Below are positions 5,947-14,154 of a stretch of 46,342 bases of DNA, piece after piece. Each line of letters begins with the position of its first letter. The first letter of the stretch is position 1. The translations under genes and the position numbers were made by a program. This DNA comes from Desulfovibrionaceae bacterium (GTDB lineage Bacteria > Desulfobacterota > Desulfovibrionia > Desulfovibrionales > Desulfovibrionaceae): the NCBI GenBank assembly GCA_015709315.1, contig JACCQI010000025.1, positions 1-46,342 of the forward strand, read 5' to 3'. The notes beneath the pieces were generated by a model. It was given only the letters and a program-made list of their open reading frames with translations, was not told the DNA's origin and did no database searches.

Positions 5947-6423
5947 ATGCGAGGCAGGAGGCGTTTTTTTGAAACAAAAACGGGGAGCAGAGTGCTTGTT
6001 GACGTCGACACATTGTTGAGGGACCATTTGAAGGGTGTAACCAAAGCCATGATCAGGCGGGGTAATCTCTGGCAGACATGGCCGCACACGTTCGTGACGA
6101 GCGGAAGGACGCTGAGGTCTGCGTTGTTCTGCCCGGAAGATGTGGAATCGTTCATTATCGGGAGGAATGGGGTAAACTATGGCGAGATTCACGCTGGACA
6201 CGGAAAGGGTCAAGACCAAGAAACGGGGCACCGTGTACCGCGCCTGGCTCCGAGAAGGCCGAACGAAACTTGCAAGCAAGCAAGGGTTCGCGACCCTCAG
6301 GGAAGCGAAGGAGTGGGCGAACGAAAAGGAGACGGAAATCCTCCGGATGCGGGAGCTGGAAGCCCTGGAAGCGGAGAAGGCGACCCGCATAACCTTCTTA
6401 GGCGCATCAAACGATTATCTTAA
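5947..6423 (+). CDS. Possible excisionase-like protein overlapping the integrase start
   Basis: A frame opens at ATG 5947 (or GTG 5992, which has GGGGAG upstream) and runs 245 bases into the integrase gene. Its first 75 or so residues look protein-like, and the part ending GRTLRSALFCPEDVESFI resembles the C-terminus of small winged-helix excisionases that precede integrase genes. The last 80 residues are the integrase gene read in the wrong frame, with low-complexity Gly/Pro/Arg content. Either the true protein is shorter and a frameshift has removed its stop, or the overlap is real. The position between a promoter and the integrase supports a recombination-directionality role, but this is inference. 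Confidence 0.35.
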   Translation: MRGRRRFFETKTGSRVLVDVDTLLRDHLKGVTKAMIRRGNLWQTWPHTFVTSGRTLRSALFCPEDVESFIIGRNGVNYGEIHAGHGKGQDQETGHRVPRLAPRRPNETCKQARVRDPQGSEGVGERKGDGNPPDAGAGSPGSGEGDPHNLLRRIKRLS

Positions 6424-7360
6424 CTGGGGGAAGCCGAGGTGGGGAAAAGGGACGTATGGCGGGAAGGTCGGAATCTATGCGCGATTCCTCGAATTCCTTG
6501 ATCTGCATCACCCTGACGGTGCAGACGCGGAACTTAATAATGTTCCGTCTCCGCTGATCGAACGCTACATGTATCACGCATCTGCGCAGGAGGGGTGTTC
6601 TAACAAGACAGGCAACCGGCATTGCCGGGAGATCGGGGCGGTGTGGACACACGCCATCACCAGGGGGCTGATGGACGGGATCAGGAGGACAAAGCAATAT
6701 ATCGACAACCCGGCCCGTGACATCAAGCCGTTTATCGAGGAGGAATATTCAAGACCTGTTCCGACGTTCGAGACGGTGCAGCTGTACCGTGGCGAGGCCC
6801 GTCCCGGCGACGAGTCGGATTATGTCGAGATCATGTGCAACACGATCCAGCGCGGCAGGAGCATCAGAACTCTGGAATGGAAGAACGTCAAGCTGGCGGA
6901 ACGGAAAGCCGGGTTCAGGCACGGGAAGCGTGACGGAACGATAACCACGGTCTGGATACATCTCAACGACACGGCATACGAGATCCTCAAGCGCCGGTTC
7001 CGGGAACGTGAAACCGACAGTCCGTTCGTGTTCGTGAATCCGCTGTCCGGGAACCGGTACCAGCGCAACGCATCGCTCATCAAGCACCTGTTCTCGAACA
7101 TCAGGGAGCGTCTGGAAAAGCGCCTCAATATCGAAATCGAACACGTGACAGGTCATGCCCTGCGGCATTGGGGGTCGCACATGCTCGACGAGGCCGATGT
7201 CCCTGAAGAGCGGATTGGCAAGATGCTTGATCACCAGCGGCCGTCAACAACCAAGATCTACCTGGATAAGATGCGGGTGGACGAGGGTGTTGCCAACAAG
7301 TTGGAAGAAATATCCAAAAACGGCCCACGGAAGCCGAAACACCTAAAACTGGTCAAATAG
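6179..7360 (+). CDS. int: Tyrosine recombinase (integrase)
   Basis: A 393-residue phage-type site-specific recombinase that should insert and excise the element. The N-terminus (TLDTERVKTKKRGTVYRAWL) resembles the Arg/Lys-rich arm-binding region of such integrases. The catalytic set is visible: Arg in QRGRSIRTLEW (about residue 226), H326-A-L-R329-H330, H352 in LDHQRPS and the nucleophile Y361 in TKIYLDK. The length is normal. ATG 6179 has a GGAGG site 13 bases upstream, a slightly long spacing. The gene reads toward the 3' end of tRNA-Ser at 7528, the usual arrangement for elements that use a tRNA 3' end as attachment site. A strong terminator follows at 7386. Confidence 0.92.
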   Translation: MARFTLDTERVKTKKRGTVYRAWLREGRTKLASKQGFATLREAKEWANEKETEILRMRELEALEAEKATRITFLGASNDYLNWGKPRWGKGTYGGKVGIYARFLEFLDLHHPDGADAELNNVPSPLIERYMYHASAQEGCSNKTGNRHCREIGAVWTHAITRGLMDGIRRTKQYIDNPARDIKPFIEEEYSRPVPTFETVQLYRGEARPGDESDYVEIMCNTIQRGRSIRTLEWKNVKLAERKAGFRHGKRDGTITTVWIHLNDTAYEILKRRFRERETDSPFVFVNPLSGNRYQRNASLIKHLFSNIRERLEKRLNIEIEHVTGHALRHWGSHMLDEADVPEERIGKMLDHQRPSTTKIYLDKMRVDEGVANKLEEISKNGPRKPKHLKLVK

Positions 7361-7385
7361 CGACCTACCAGATCCGCTCCAAACA

Positions 7386-7407
7386 GGCCCCTTCGGGGGC
7401 CTTTTTT
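7386..7407 (+). terminator. Rho-independent terminator of int
   Basis: GGCCCC-TTCG-GGGGCC followed by six T residues, 25 bases after the integrase stop. Confidence 0.85.
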
Positions 7408-7486
7408 CATGGCCGACAAAAGGTGTTTCCCTGAAAAATGTTCACACTTTGTTCCACACTTTTTGATTTTCGGCCTTTTGTTGCAC

Positions 7487-7521
7487 AAAAAAAGGGGCTA
7501 CGTTTTTACACGTAACCCCTT
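7487..7521 (-). terminator. Terminator of tRNA-Ser
   Basis: On the minus strand AGGGGTTACG pairs with CGTAGCCCCT (one G-U pair) and is followed by seven T residues (complement of 7487-7493). It lies 6 bases beyond the tRNA 3' end. If the element is integrated at the tRNA end, this terminator may belong to the element side of the junction. Confidence 0.75.
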
Positions 7522-7527
7522 GAAATA

Positions 7528-7621
7528 TGGCGGAGAAGGAGGGATTTGAACCCTCGTATGAGTTTTACGCCCATAACACGCTTAGCAGGCGTGCGCCTTC
7601 AGCCAACTCGGCCACTTCTCC
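7528..7621 (-). tRNA. tRNA-Ser (anticodon GCU)
   Basis: Complete 94-base serine tRNA with encoded CCA. The acceptor arms GGAGAAG and CTTCTCC pair over 7 bp, the discriminator is G, and the T arm reads GAGGGTTCAAATCCCTC. The anticodon loop CTGCTAA places GCT at the complement of 7584-7586, and the long variable arm is typical of class II serine tRNAs. It is the probable attachment site of the element to its left. It stays intact, as expected when integration restores the 3' end. Confidence 0.95.
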
Positions 7622-7668
7622 TGAGACTCGCCGGACGCCGACCGCTGCCGGACGCGGCGAGGAAAGAT

Positions 7669-7703
7669 CGTCTACCCTCTTCAACAGGTTATTGTCAATA
7701 ACC
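7669..7703 (-). promoter_or_regulatory. tRNA-Ser promoter with palindrome over -35
   Basis: On the minus strand TTGACA (complement of 7693-7698) and TAGACG (7669-7674) are 18 bases apart, about 40 bases before the mature tRNA. The -35 box lies inside a perfect inverted repeat, GGTTATTG-T-CAATAACC (7687-7703). Confidence 0.5.
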
Positions 7704-7709
7704 ATCGGC

Positions 7710-9227
7710 TCATTGACGCTTTTTGCCCTTGCCGTCCCCGGCCTCCTGCCGGGCCTCCTTGCGGCGCTTGCTCTTGAGGGCCTTGTACTTGGTCTCGTGC
7801 CGCCGCGTCTTGGCCCCGCCGATGCGCTCGCGCCCGGGTCCGCGCTTGCCCAGAGCCGAGATGCCCCGCGCCTTTTCCCACTCCTTCTTGTCGTGGCTGG
7901 ACCGGAACACGATGTTCACCGGGGCCGAAGTGATGGAGAGCATCTTGCGGAACTGGTTCTCCAGGTAGCGGACGTAGGACTGCTTGACCAGGGTGTGGTC
8001 GTTGCAGAAGAACACGAAGGTCGGCACGACCTCGTCCGCCTGGGTCACGTAGTAGAACTTGGGCCGCCTGCGCTTGACCACCGGAGGCTGGAGCTTTTCC
8101 AGCACGGCCGCCAGGGCGCGGTTGAGTTCGCCCGTGCCCACGCGGATTTCGCACTCCCGGCGCAAGGTCTCGGCCAGGGGCAGCAGCTTGCCGATGCCCA
8201 CCCCCTTCTGCGCGCTGGTCATGACCACGGGCACGTGCGGGACGACCCGGAGTTCCTGGCGAAACGCCTCAAGCGCCCTGTTGGTTTCCGCCCTCGGAAT
8301 CAAATCGCACTTGTTGACCACCACGATGAACGGCGTCTTCTCCTTGGACAGGAACTCGATGAGCCGCTTGTCCTGGCGTCCCACCCCCAGGGTGATGTCG
8401 ATGACCAGGATGGTCACGTCGGACCGCTTGGAATTCTTGAGCGCCCGGATGACGCTGATCTTCTCCAGGTGATCCTGGATGTTGGCCCGCTTGCGGACCC
8501 CGGCCGTGTCCACGAAGGTGTAGCGCTTGCCCTTCTTCTCGAAGGTGACGTCGATGGAGTCGCGGGTGGTCCCGGCCACGTCGGACACGATGAGCCGATC
8601 CTTGCCGATGACCGCGTTGACGATGGACGACTTGCCCGCGTTGGGGCGGCCGAGCATGGTCAGGCGCAGGCCGGTTTCGGCCCGATCCTCCTCGGGCACG
8701 ATGGGAACGCCCAGTTCCACGACGAAGCGGCGGACAGAAGAACGCACGTCGCTCAGATTGTAGCCGTGGGCGGCGGACACGGGCATGAGTTCGATGCCCA
8801 GCTCGTGAAACTCCGCGGTCATGGCCGGAGCGAATTCGCTGCCGTCCACCTTGTTGACCAGCATGAACACGGGCTTGCCGGACTTGCGGACAAACTCGGC
8901 GGCCTGCCGGTCCAGGGGAGTCAGCCCGTCCTTGCCGTCCACCACGAAGATGATGCCGTCGGCCTCGACGATGGCCTCCCGGGCCTGCTCGAAGATCTCG
9001 TCCTCGAAGTCCTTGGACAAATCCGGGGTGGCCTCGGATTCCAAGACCATGCCGCCGGTGTCCACCAGGTCGAACCGGACTTCGCCCATGATGCACTCGC
9101 CGTAGATGCGGTCACGCGTCACCCCCGGCATGTCGTGGGTGATGGCGCGCGACTTCCTCAAAAGTCGGTTGAAAAGCGTGGACTTGCCCACATTGGGGCG
9201 GCCCACCAGGGCAACTATCGGCAGCAT
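7710..9227 (-). CDS. der: Ribosome biogenesis GTPase Der (EngA)
   Basis: A 505-residue double-GTPase of 50S ribosome assembly. Two GTP-binding domains are visible in tandem: the first P-loop GRPNVGKST at residues 9-17 with DTGG and NKVD, and the second GRPNAGKSS at about 190 with DTAG and NKCD. A C-terminal KH-like domain follows (about residues 370-450). The C-terminal tail is very basic (KALKSKRRKEARQEAG and KGKKRQ), common in this family. The ATG at 9227 opens directly into the first G domain (MLPIVALVGRPNVGKS), so the start is clear. It is transcribed after mtnA, with a hairpin in the 144-base gap, and followed by tRNA-Ser. Confidence 0.95.
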   Translation of the reverse strand: MLPIVALVGRPNVGKSTLFNRLLRKSRAITHDMPGVTRDRIYGECIMGEVRFDLVDTGGMVLESEATPDLSKDFEDEIFEQAREAIVEADGIIFVVDGKDGLTPLDRQAAEFVRKSGKPVFMLVNKVDGSEFAPAMTAEFHELGIELMPVSAAHGYNLSDVRSSVRRFVVELGVPIVPEEDRAETGLRLTMLGRPNAGKSSIVNAVIGKDRLIVSDVAGTTRDSIDVTFEKKGKRYTFVDTAGVRKRANIQDHLEKISVIRALKNSKRSDVTILVIDITLGVGRQDKRLIEFLSKEKTPFIVVVNKCDLIPRAETNRALEAFRQELRVVPHVPVVMTSAQKGVGIGKLLPLAETLRRECEIRVGTGELNRALAAVLEKLQPPVVKRRRPKFYYVTQADEVVPTFVFFCNDHTLVKQSYVRYLENQFRKMLSITSAPVNIVFRSSHDKKEWEKARGISALGKRGPGRERIGGAKTRRHETKYKALKSKRRKEARQEAGDGKGKKRQ

Positions 9228-9264
9228 GGCGGCTCCAGGGTATTGTTTTTTCGCGGAACAGCGA

Positions 9265-9298
9265 AATCCCGCGCTTCCGTTCTCGGAAGCGCGGGATT
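9265..9298. other. Perfect 14-bp hairpin between mtnA and der
   Basis: AATCCCGCGCTTCC (9265-9278) and GGAAGCGCGGGATT (9285-9298) pair completely around a 6-base loop. No T run follows on either strand, so it is not a standard intrinsic terminator. It may stabilise or process the mtnA-der transcript. Confidence 0.55.
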
Positions 9299-9371
9299 AG
9301 CCTATCTTCAATCGAATGTCGAGTCCATCGCTCCCGGCAATGCTCCGCCGGGCGGCGGGCCGGGGTAGCCG

Positions 9372-10415
9372 CTAGGACTCCTCGAACAGTTTCTTGATGG
9401 ACTCCGTGTACGGCGGGTACAGCACGCCCTTTTCCGTGACGATGCCGGAGATCAGTTCGTTGGGCGTCGGGTCGAAGGCGAGGTTGTACACCTCCACCCC
9501 CTCGGGCGGGATGCGGTGGTCGCCGATGTGAGTCACTTCGCGCGGGTCGCGGTCCTCGATGGGCACGTCGTCGCCCGTGGGCGTTTCCATGTCGATGGTG
9601 TACACGGGCGCGGCCACGTAGAACGGAACATTGAACCGCTTGGCGATGATGGCCACGCCGAAGGTGCCGATCTTGTTCACGGCGTCGCCGTTGGCGGTGA
9701 TGCGGTCCGCGCCGACCACAACCTTGTCCACCAGGCCACGCTTCATCAACAGGGCGCAGGCGTTGTCGCAGGCCACCTTGACCGGAATGCCGTCCTTGTG
9801 CAGCTCATAGGCGGTCAGGCGCGCGCCCTGAAGGAACGGACGGGTTTCGTTGGCGATGACCGAGACCTTCTTGCCCTGGTCGATGGCGCCCCGGATGACG
9901 CCCAGCGCGGTGCCGTACCCGGCGGTGGCCAGAGCGCCCGCGTTGCAGTGGGTCATGACCGTGTCGCCGTCGTCGATGAGTTCGCCGCCGAACTTGCCGA
10001 TCAGCTCGCACATCTCGATGTCGCCCGCGTGAATCTCCTTGGCCCGGTCAAGCCAGATACCGAGCAGTTCGTCCAGGGACACGTCGCCCGCCTCGTCCCA
10101 GACGCGGCACATCTCGCGCACGGCCCAGCGCAGGTTCACGGCCGTGGGCCGGGCGTCGTGAATCTGGTCCAGCTTGGCCTGAAGGTTGGCCTTCCAGTCG
10201 CCGTCCATGCCCTGCACCTCGCGCCCGGCCAGGTAGCAGCCATAGGCCGCGGTCACGCCGATGGCGGGCGCGCCGCGCACCACCATGACCACCAGGGCGA
10301 AACAAATGTCGTCCGTGGTCTTGCACTCGAACCAGTCCTCACGGTTGGGCAAATACCGCTGATCCAACAGAATCAACGCGTCCTTCTCGGCAGAATACTG
10401 AATATGCTCGGTCAC
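9372..10415 (-). CDS. mtnA: S-methyl-5-thioribose-1-phosphate isomerase
   Basis: A 347-residue cytoplasmic enzyme of the methionine salvage pathway that converts methylthioribose 1-phosphate to methylthioribulose 1-phosphate. Family features are visible: the N-terminal [19 protein letters not shown] near residue 47, the catalytic-cysteine region [15 protein letters not shown], the catalytic-aspartate motif [13 protein letters not shown] and KIGTFGVA. The frame reaches 10436, but the GTG at 10415 has a perfect GGAGG (complement of 10423-10427) 7 bases upstream, so I chose it. That ribosome site lies inside the repeat element at 10421-10500. The related eIF2B alpha-like sugar isomerases are a less likely alternative given the motifs. 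Confidence 0.92.
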   Translation of the reverse strand: MTEHIQYSAEKDALILLDQRYLPNREDWFECKTTDDICFALVVMVVRGAPAIGVTAAYGCYLAGREVQGMDGDWKANLQAKLDQIHDARPTAVNLRWAVREMCRVWDEAGDVSLDELLGIWLDRAKEIHAGDIEMCELIGKFGGELIDDGDTVMTHCNAGALATAGYGTALGVIRGAIDQGKKVSVIANETRPFLQGARLTAYELHKDGIPVKVACDNACALLMKRGLVDKVVVGADRITANGDAVNKIGTFGVAIIAKRFNVPFYVAAPVYTIDMETPTGDDVPIEDRDPREVTHIGDHRIPPEGVEVYNLAFDPTPNELISGIVTEKGVLYPPYTESIKKLFEES

Positions 10416-10420
10416 TTGTG

Positions 10421-10500
10421 TGCCTCCGGCGGCCAAGGGGGAAACCCTTTGAAAAGGGTTCTCCCCCTTGGAACCCCTTTCCTAAACTTTGTGTCGCGGC
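10421..10500 (+). repeat. Intergenic hairpin repeat, copy A
   Basis: Begins with the box TGCCTCCGGCGGCC (10421-10434), followed by a long hairpin with 9-bp outer arms CCAAGGGGG / CCCCCTTGG (10433-10441 and 10463-10471) and an inner AACCCTT / AAGGGTT stem, then the tail ACCCCTTTCCTAAACTTTGTGTCGC. Copies C (39017) and D (46271) have the same opening box. Confidence 0.7.
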
Positions 10501-10645
10501 GCAGAAACATTCGGGGCCATCGCAGCTTCCCGTTTGCGCCGATTGGTGCGGACACCAGCCTTTTATCCAAAAAACAAGGCGCGGAGACCGCACCCCCACG
10601 CCGCCAAACCAGACTTTGGTTCCCCCACAAACTTCCCGGCGGCGT

Positions 10646-10711
10646 GGCGACAAAAAGTTCTGGAAGGGGGTCCGGGGGAAACCTCTCTCAAGAGGTTTCC
10701 CCCGGTCTTCC
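10646..10711 (-). repeat. Intergenic hairpin repeat, copy B
   Basis: On the minus strand, directly after the gatB stop codon: a perfect 15-bp hairpin (10672-10686 with 10691-10705, loop 4) followed by the family tail CCCCCTTCCAGAACTTTTTG. It lacks the opening TGCCTCC box. With copy A it forms an inverted pair, tails facing inward, and may act as the gatB terminator. Between the two copies I see no gene. Confidence 0.7.
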
Positions 10712-12145
<1,434 letters not shown>

Positions 12146-12154
12146 GTCGCTCAC

Positions 12155-12799
12155 CTATTTCTGGTTTTGGTAGAGTTCCGGGTTCAGCTTGGGATCGTTG
12201 TACATCTTGAACTGAAAGTAAACCTTGGGCTTCTTCTTCCCGGCCGCGTACTCGTCGATCAGGTCGATGATGGCCCGCTCCAGGTCCTCGTGCTGCTGCT
12301 TCAGGGTCAGAACCTTGGCCCCGCAGGCGTCCTTGTGGTCCTGCTCCACATCGTGGCGCTTGCACTGCTCGTCCATGTGGTAGATCTTGAGCGCCTGGAT
12401 GGACAGTCGGTCCAGGGCCGCGCCCACGGTCTCGGTGTTGTACTTCTCCGCGCCGTTCTCGGGCAGCAGCGGTTCGATCATCCGAATCAGGCATTCGTCC
12501 ACGCGCTCGATGAGGTCGTTGCGCAACTGGTTGAGGCGGTCGATGGCGTACTTGCAGTCCGCGATGACCACGGCGTCCACATCCTTGCGCCGGGCGCGGT
12601 CCTCCACGTGCCAGAGCTGGAAGTTGGCCCAGTGCTGCCGGGCCACCAGCTCGCGAAAGCCGGCCTCCCCGGCCAGGTCGTCGGCGGGATCGCCTTCATA
12701 CACGGGTTCGCCGTAATGCCAGTCCAGGACGGACCTGACCTGGTGCTTGACGGCGTCCCCGATGATCTCCTTGACGGTATCCATGGAAATGTCAGCCAT
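12155..12799 (-). CDS. DUF4254 family protein
   Basis: A 214-residue protein I place in the DUF4254 family, from the pattern LWHVEDRARR (about residues 62-71), then IADCKYAIDRLNQLRNDLIE. The family has no established activity and is often found near cell-envelope glycan genes. The sequence is soluble and mostly helical, with two cysteines and a histidine in MDEQCKRHDVEQDH that might bind a metal (inference). Its start codon overlaps the end of mltA by 8 bases and its stop lies 9 bases before gatB, so it is cotranscribed with both. A supporting envelope role fits its coupling to a lytic transglycosylase. Confidence 0.7.
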   Translation of the reverse strand: MADISMDTVKEIIGDAVKHQVRSVLDWHYGEPVYEGDPADDLAGEAGFRELVARQHWANFQLWHVEDRARRKDVDAVVIADCKYAIDRLNQLRNDLIERVDECLIRMIEPLLPENGAEKYNTETVGAALDRLSIQALKIYHMDEQCKRHDVEQDHKDACGAKVLTLKQQHEDLERAIIDLIDEYAAGKKKPKVYFQFKMYNDPKLNPELYQNQK

Positions 12800-14117
12800 T
12801 GATGAGTGCTTCTTTGCTTATGAGGAGGTAGACGGTGGCCTCGGTCATTATGTTGTTGGCGATGGGTTCCACCGCGTTCCCTTCGCCGATGTAGTAATCC
12901 ACGCGCGGCCCACGGATGGCGGTGCCGGTATCCTGGGCCAGGCCGATGCCCGCGACCGTGCGGGTGCCCACCGGCCTGCCGTCCCTGGCCTCGGGAATCT
13001 CGGCCTCGAAGGCGAGCAGGCTCCCGAGCGGCAGCAGCTTTCGGTCTGTAGCCAGTGAAACCATCGGCGTCAACGGCTTTCCTATGGTTCCCTCGGGCGG
13101 CGAGTCCTCAAGCCGGAAAAAAACGTAGCTGCGGTTCTCGGCCATCAGCTCGAACATCCGCTCGGGATGCTTGGCGAAATACGCCTTGACGTGCTCCTTG
13201 GACAATTTGCCCTGGGGCAAAAACCCGCGCGAATGCAGGATGCGCCCCAGGCTGCGGAAGCCGTAGCCGTTCTTGGCCCCGTAGAGCACGTTGCGGGTGG
13301 TGCCGTCGGGCAGCTTGAGCCTGCCGCATCCCTCCACCTGCATGTAGAAGACGTCCACCGGGTTCTTGGCCCAGGCGATCTCCAGGCCGCGCCCGGCCAG
13401 GACCTTGCGCACGTCCATGTCTCGACGCTGGTAATAGGGCAGCACCCTGCCCTTCTCTACCCGGTAGAACCGCTCGAAGCCGCGCACCCTGCCGTAGCGC
13501 AGGTCGCCGGGCACGCCGTAGATGGGAAAATCGTAGCCGGGCATCCGGGTCAGGCTGGCCTCGATCTCAGGCGTGAAATAGCCGGTCATCAACGGATTTT
13601 CCCGCATGCCGTACCAGACGAACCGGCGGGCCAGCAGTTCGGGATCGTCGTCGAGATGGGGCAGGAGGTCGAGAAACTCCTCCAGGGAACGGACCACCTG
13701 CGCCCAGGTCAGGACCATGCCCGGCCGCACCAGGGCGGGCTTGTCCTGCTCCTGGTTCAGGGCGTATTCCAGGCTGCGGTTGACCGGCCCTTCCAGGGCG
13801 GTCCAGGATTCGAGGCCCTGGCTGCGGATGTCGATGCGGGATACGTTCCGGGTCCCCTCGTCGCGGGACAGGGGGAAAAACATGTCGCAGACGGGCACGG
13901 AGTCCGGTTCGCGCTCGGGCCTGAGCGTCAGGGTGTCGGTCACCTCGGGACGGCACAGGCTGCCGGTGCAGTCCGCCTTCTCCCCGGACGGCGGCGGATC
14001 GACCTCGGCACGGAACAGCCAGCCGTCCTTGGTGCAGGAAAGCAGCGCCAGCAGACAAAAGACCGCCGCGAGCACGCGCACGGCCCGCCAGAAAATGGTT
14101 TTGAATTCCGTCGTCAT
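12792..14117 (-). CDS. mltA: Membrane-bound lytic murein transglycosylase A
   Basis: A 441-residue MltA-type enzyme that cleaves peptidoglycan to anhydromuropeptides at the outer membrane. The N-terminus is a lipoprotein signal with lipobox LLALLSC, lipidated cysteine near residue 28. The MltA core is visible (TGYFTPEIEASL, PIYGVPGDL, then AWAKNPVDVFYMQVEGCGRL). The C-terminal 3D domain has the diagnostic Asp triad in AQDTGTAIRGPRVDYYIGEG. The ATG at 14117 is preceded by GGGGAA; the GTG at 14126 is an alternative. The segment between the signal and the MltA domain (about residues 30-95) is longer than usual. It overlaps the DUF4254 gene, implying coupled translation. Confidence 0.92.
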   Translation of the reverse strand: MTTEFKTIFWRAVRVLAAVFCLLALLSCTKDGWLFRAEVDPPPSGEKADCTGSLCRPEVTDTLTLRPEREPDSVPVCDMFFPLSRDEGTRNVSRIDIRSQGLESWTALEGPVNRSLEYALNQEQDKPALVRPGMVLTWAQVVRSLEEFLDLLPHLDDDPELLARRFVWYGMRENPLMTGYFTPEIEASLTRMPGYDFPIYGVPGDLRYGRVRGFERFYRVEKGRVLPYYQRRDMDVRKVLAGRGLEIAWAKNPVDVFYMQVEGCGRLKLPDGTTRNVLYGAKNGYGFRSLGRILHSRGFLPQGKLSKEHVKAYFAKHPERMFELMAENRSYVFFRLEDSPPEGTIGKPLTPMVSLATDRKLLPLGSLLAFEAEIPEARDGRPVGTRTVAGIGLAQDTGTAIRGPRVDYYIGEGNAVEPIANNIMTEATVYLLISKEALING

Positions 14118-14154
14118 TTTCCCCACGTCTGTCCCCGATATCCCGCCATCGCCC

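Noticed and set aside
1-7500. Second attachment site (copy of the tRNA-Ser 3' end)
   Set aside because: Only a loose resemblance near 49-58 (GGATGAACCC) was seen; it does not match the tRNA sequence.
7527-9368. 613-codon plus-strand frame over tRNA-Ser and der
   Set aside because: It runs through a complete tRNA gene and antisense to der.
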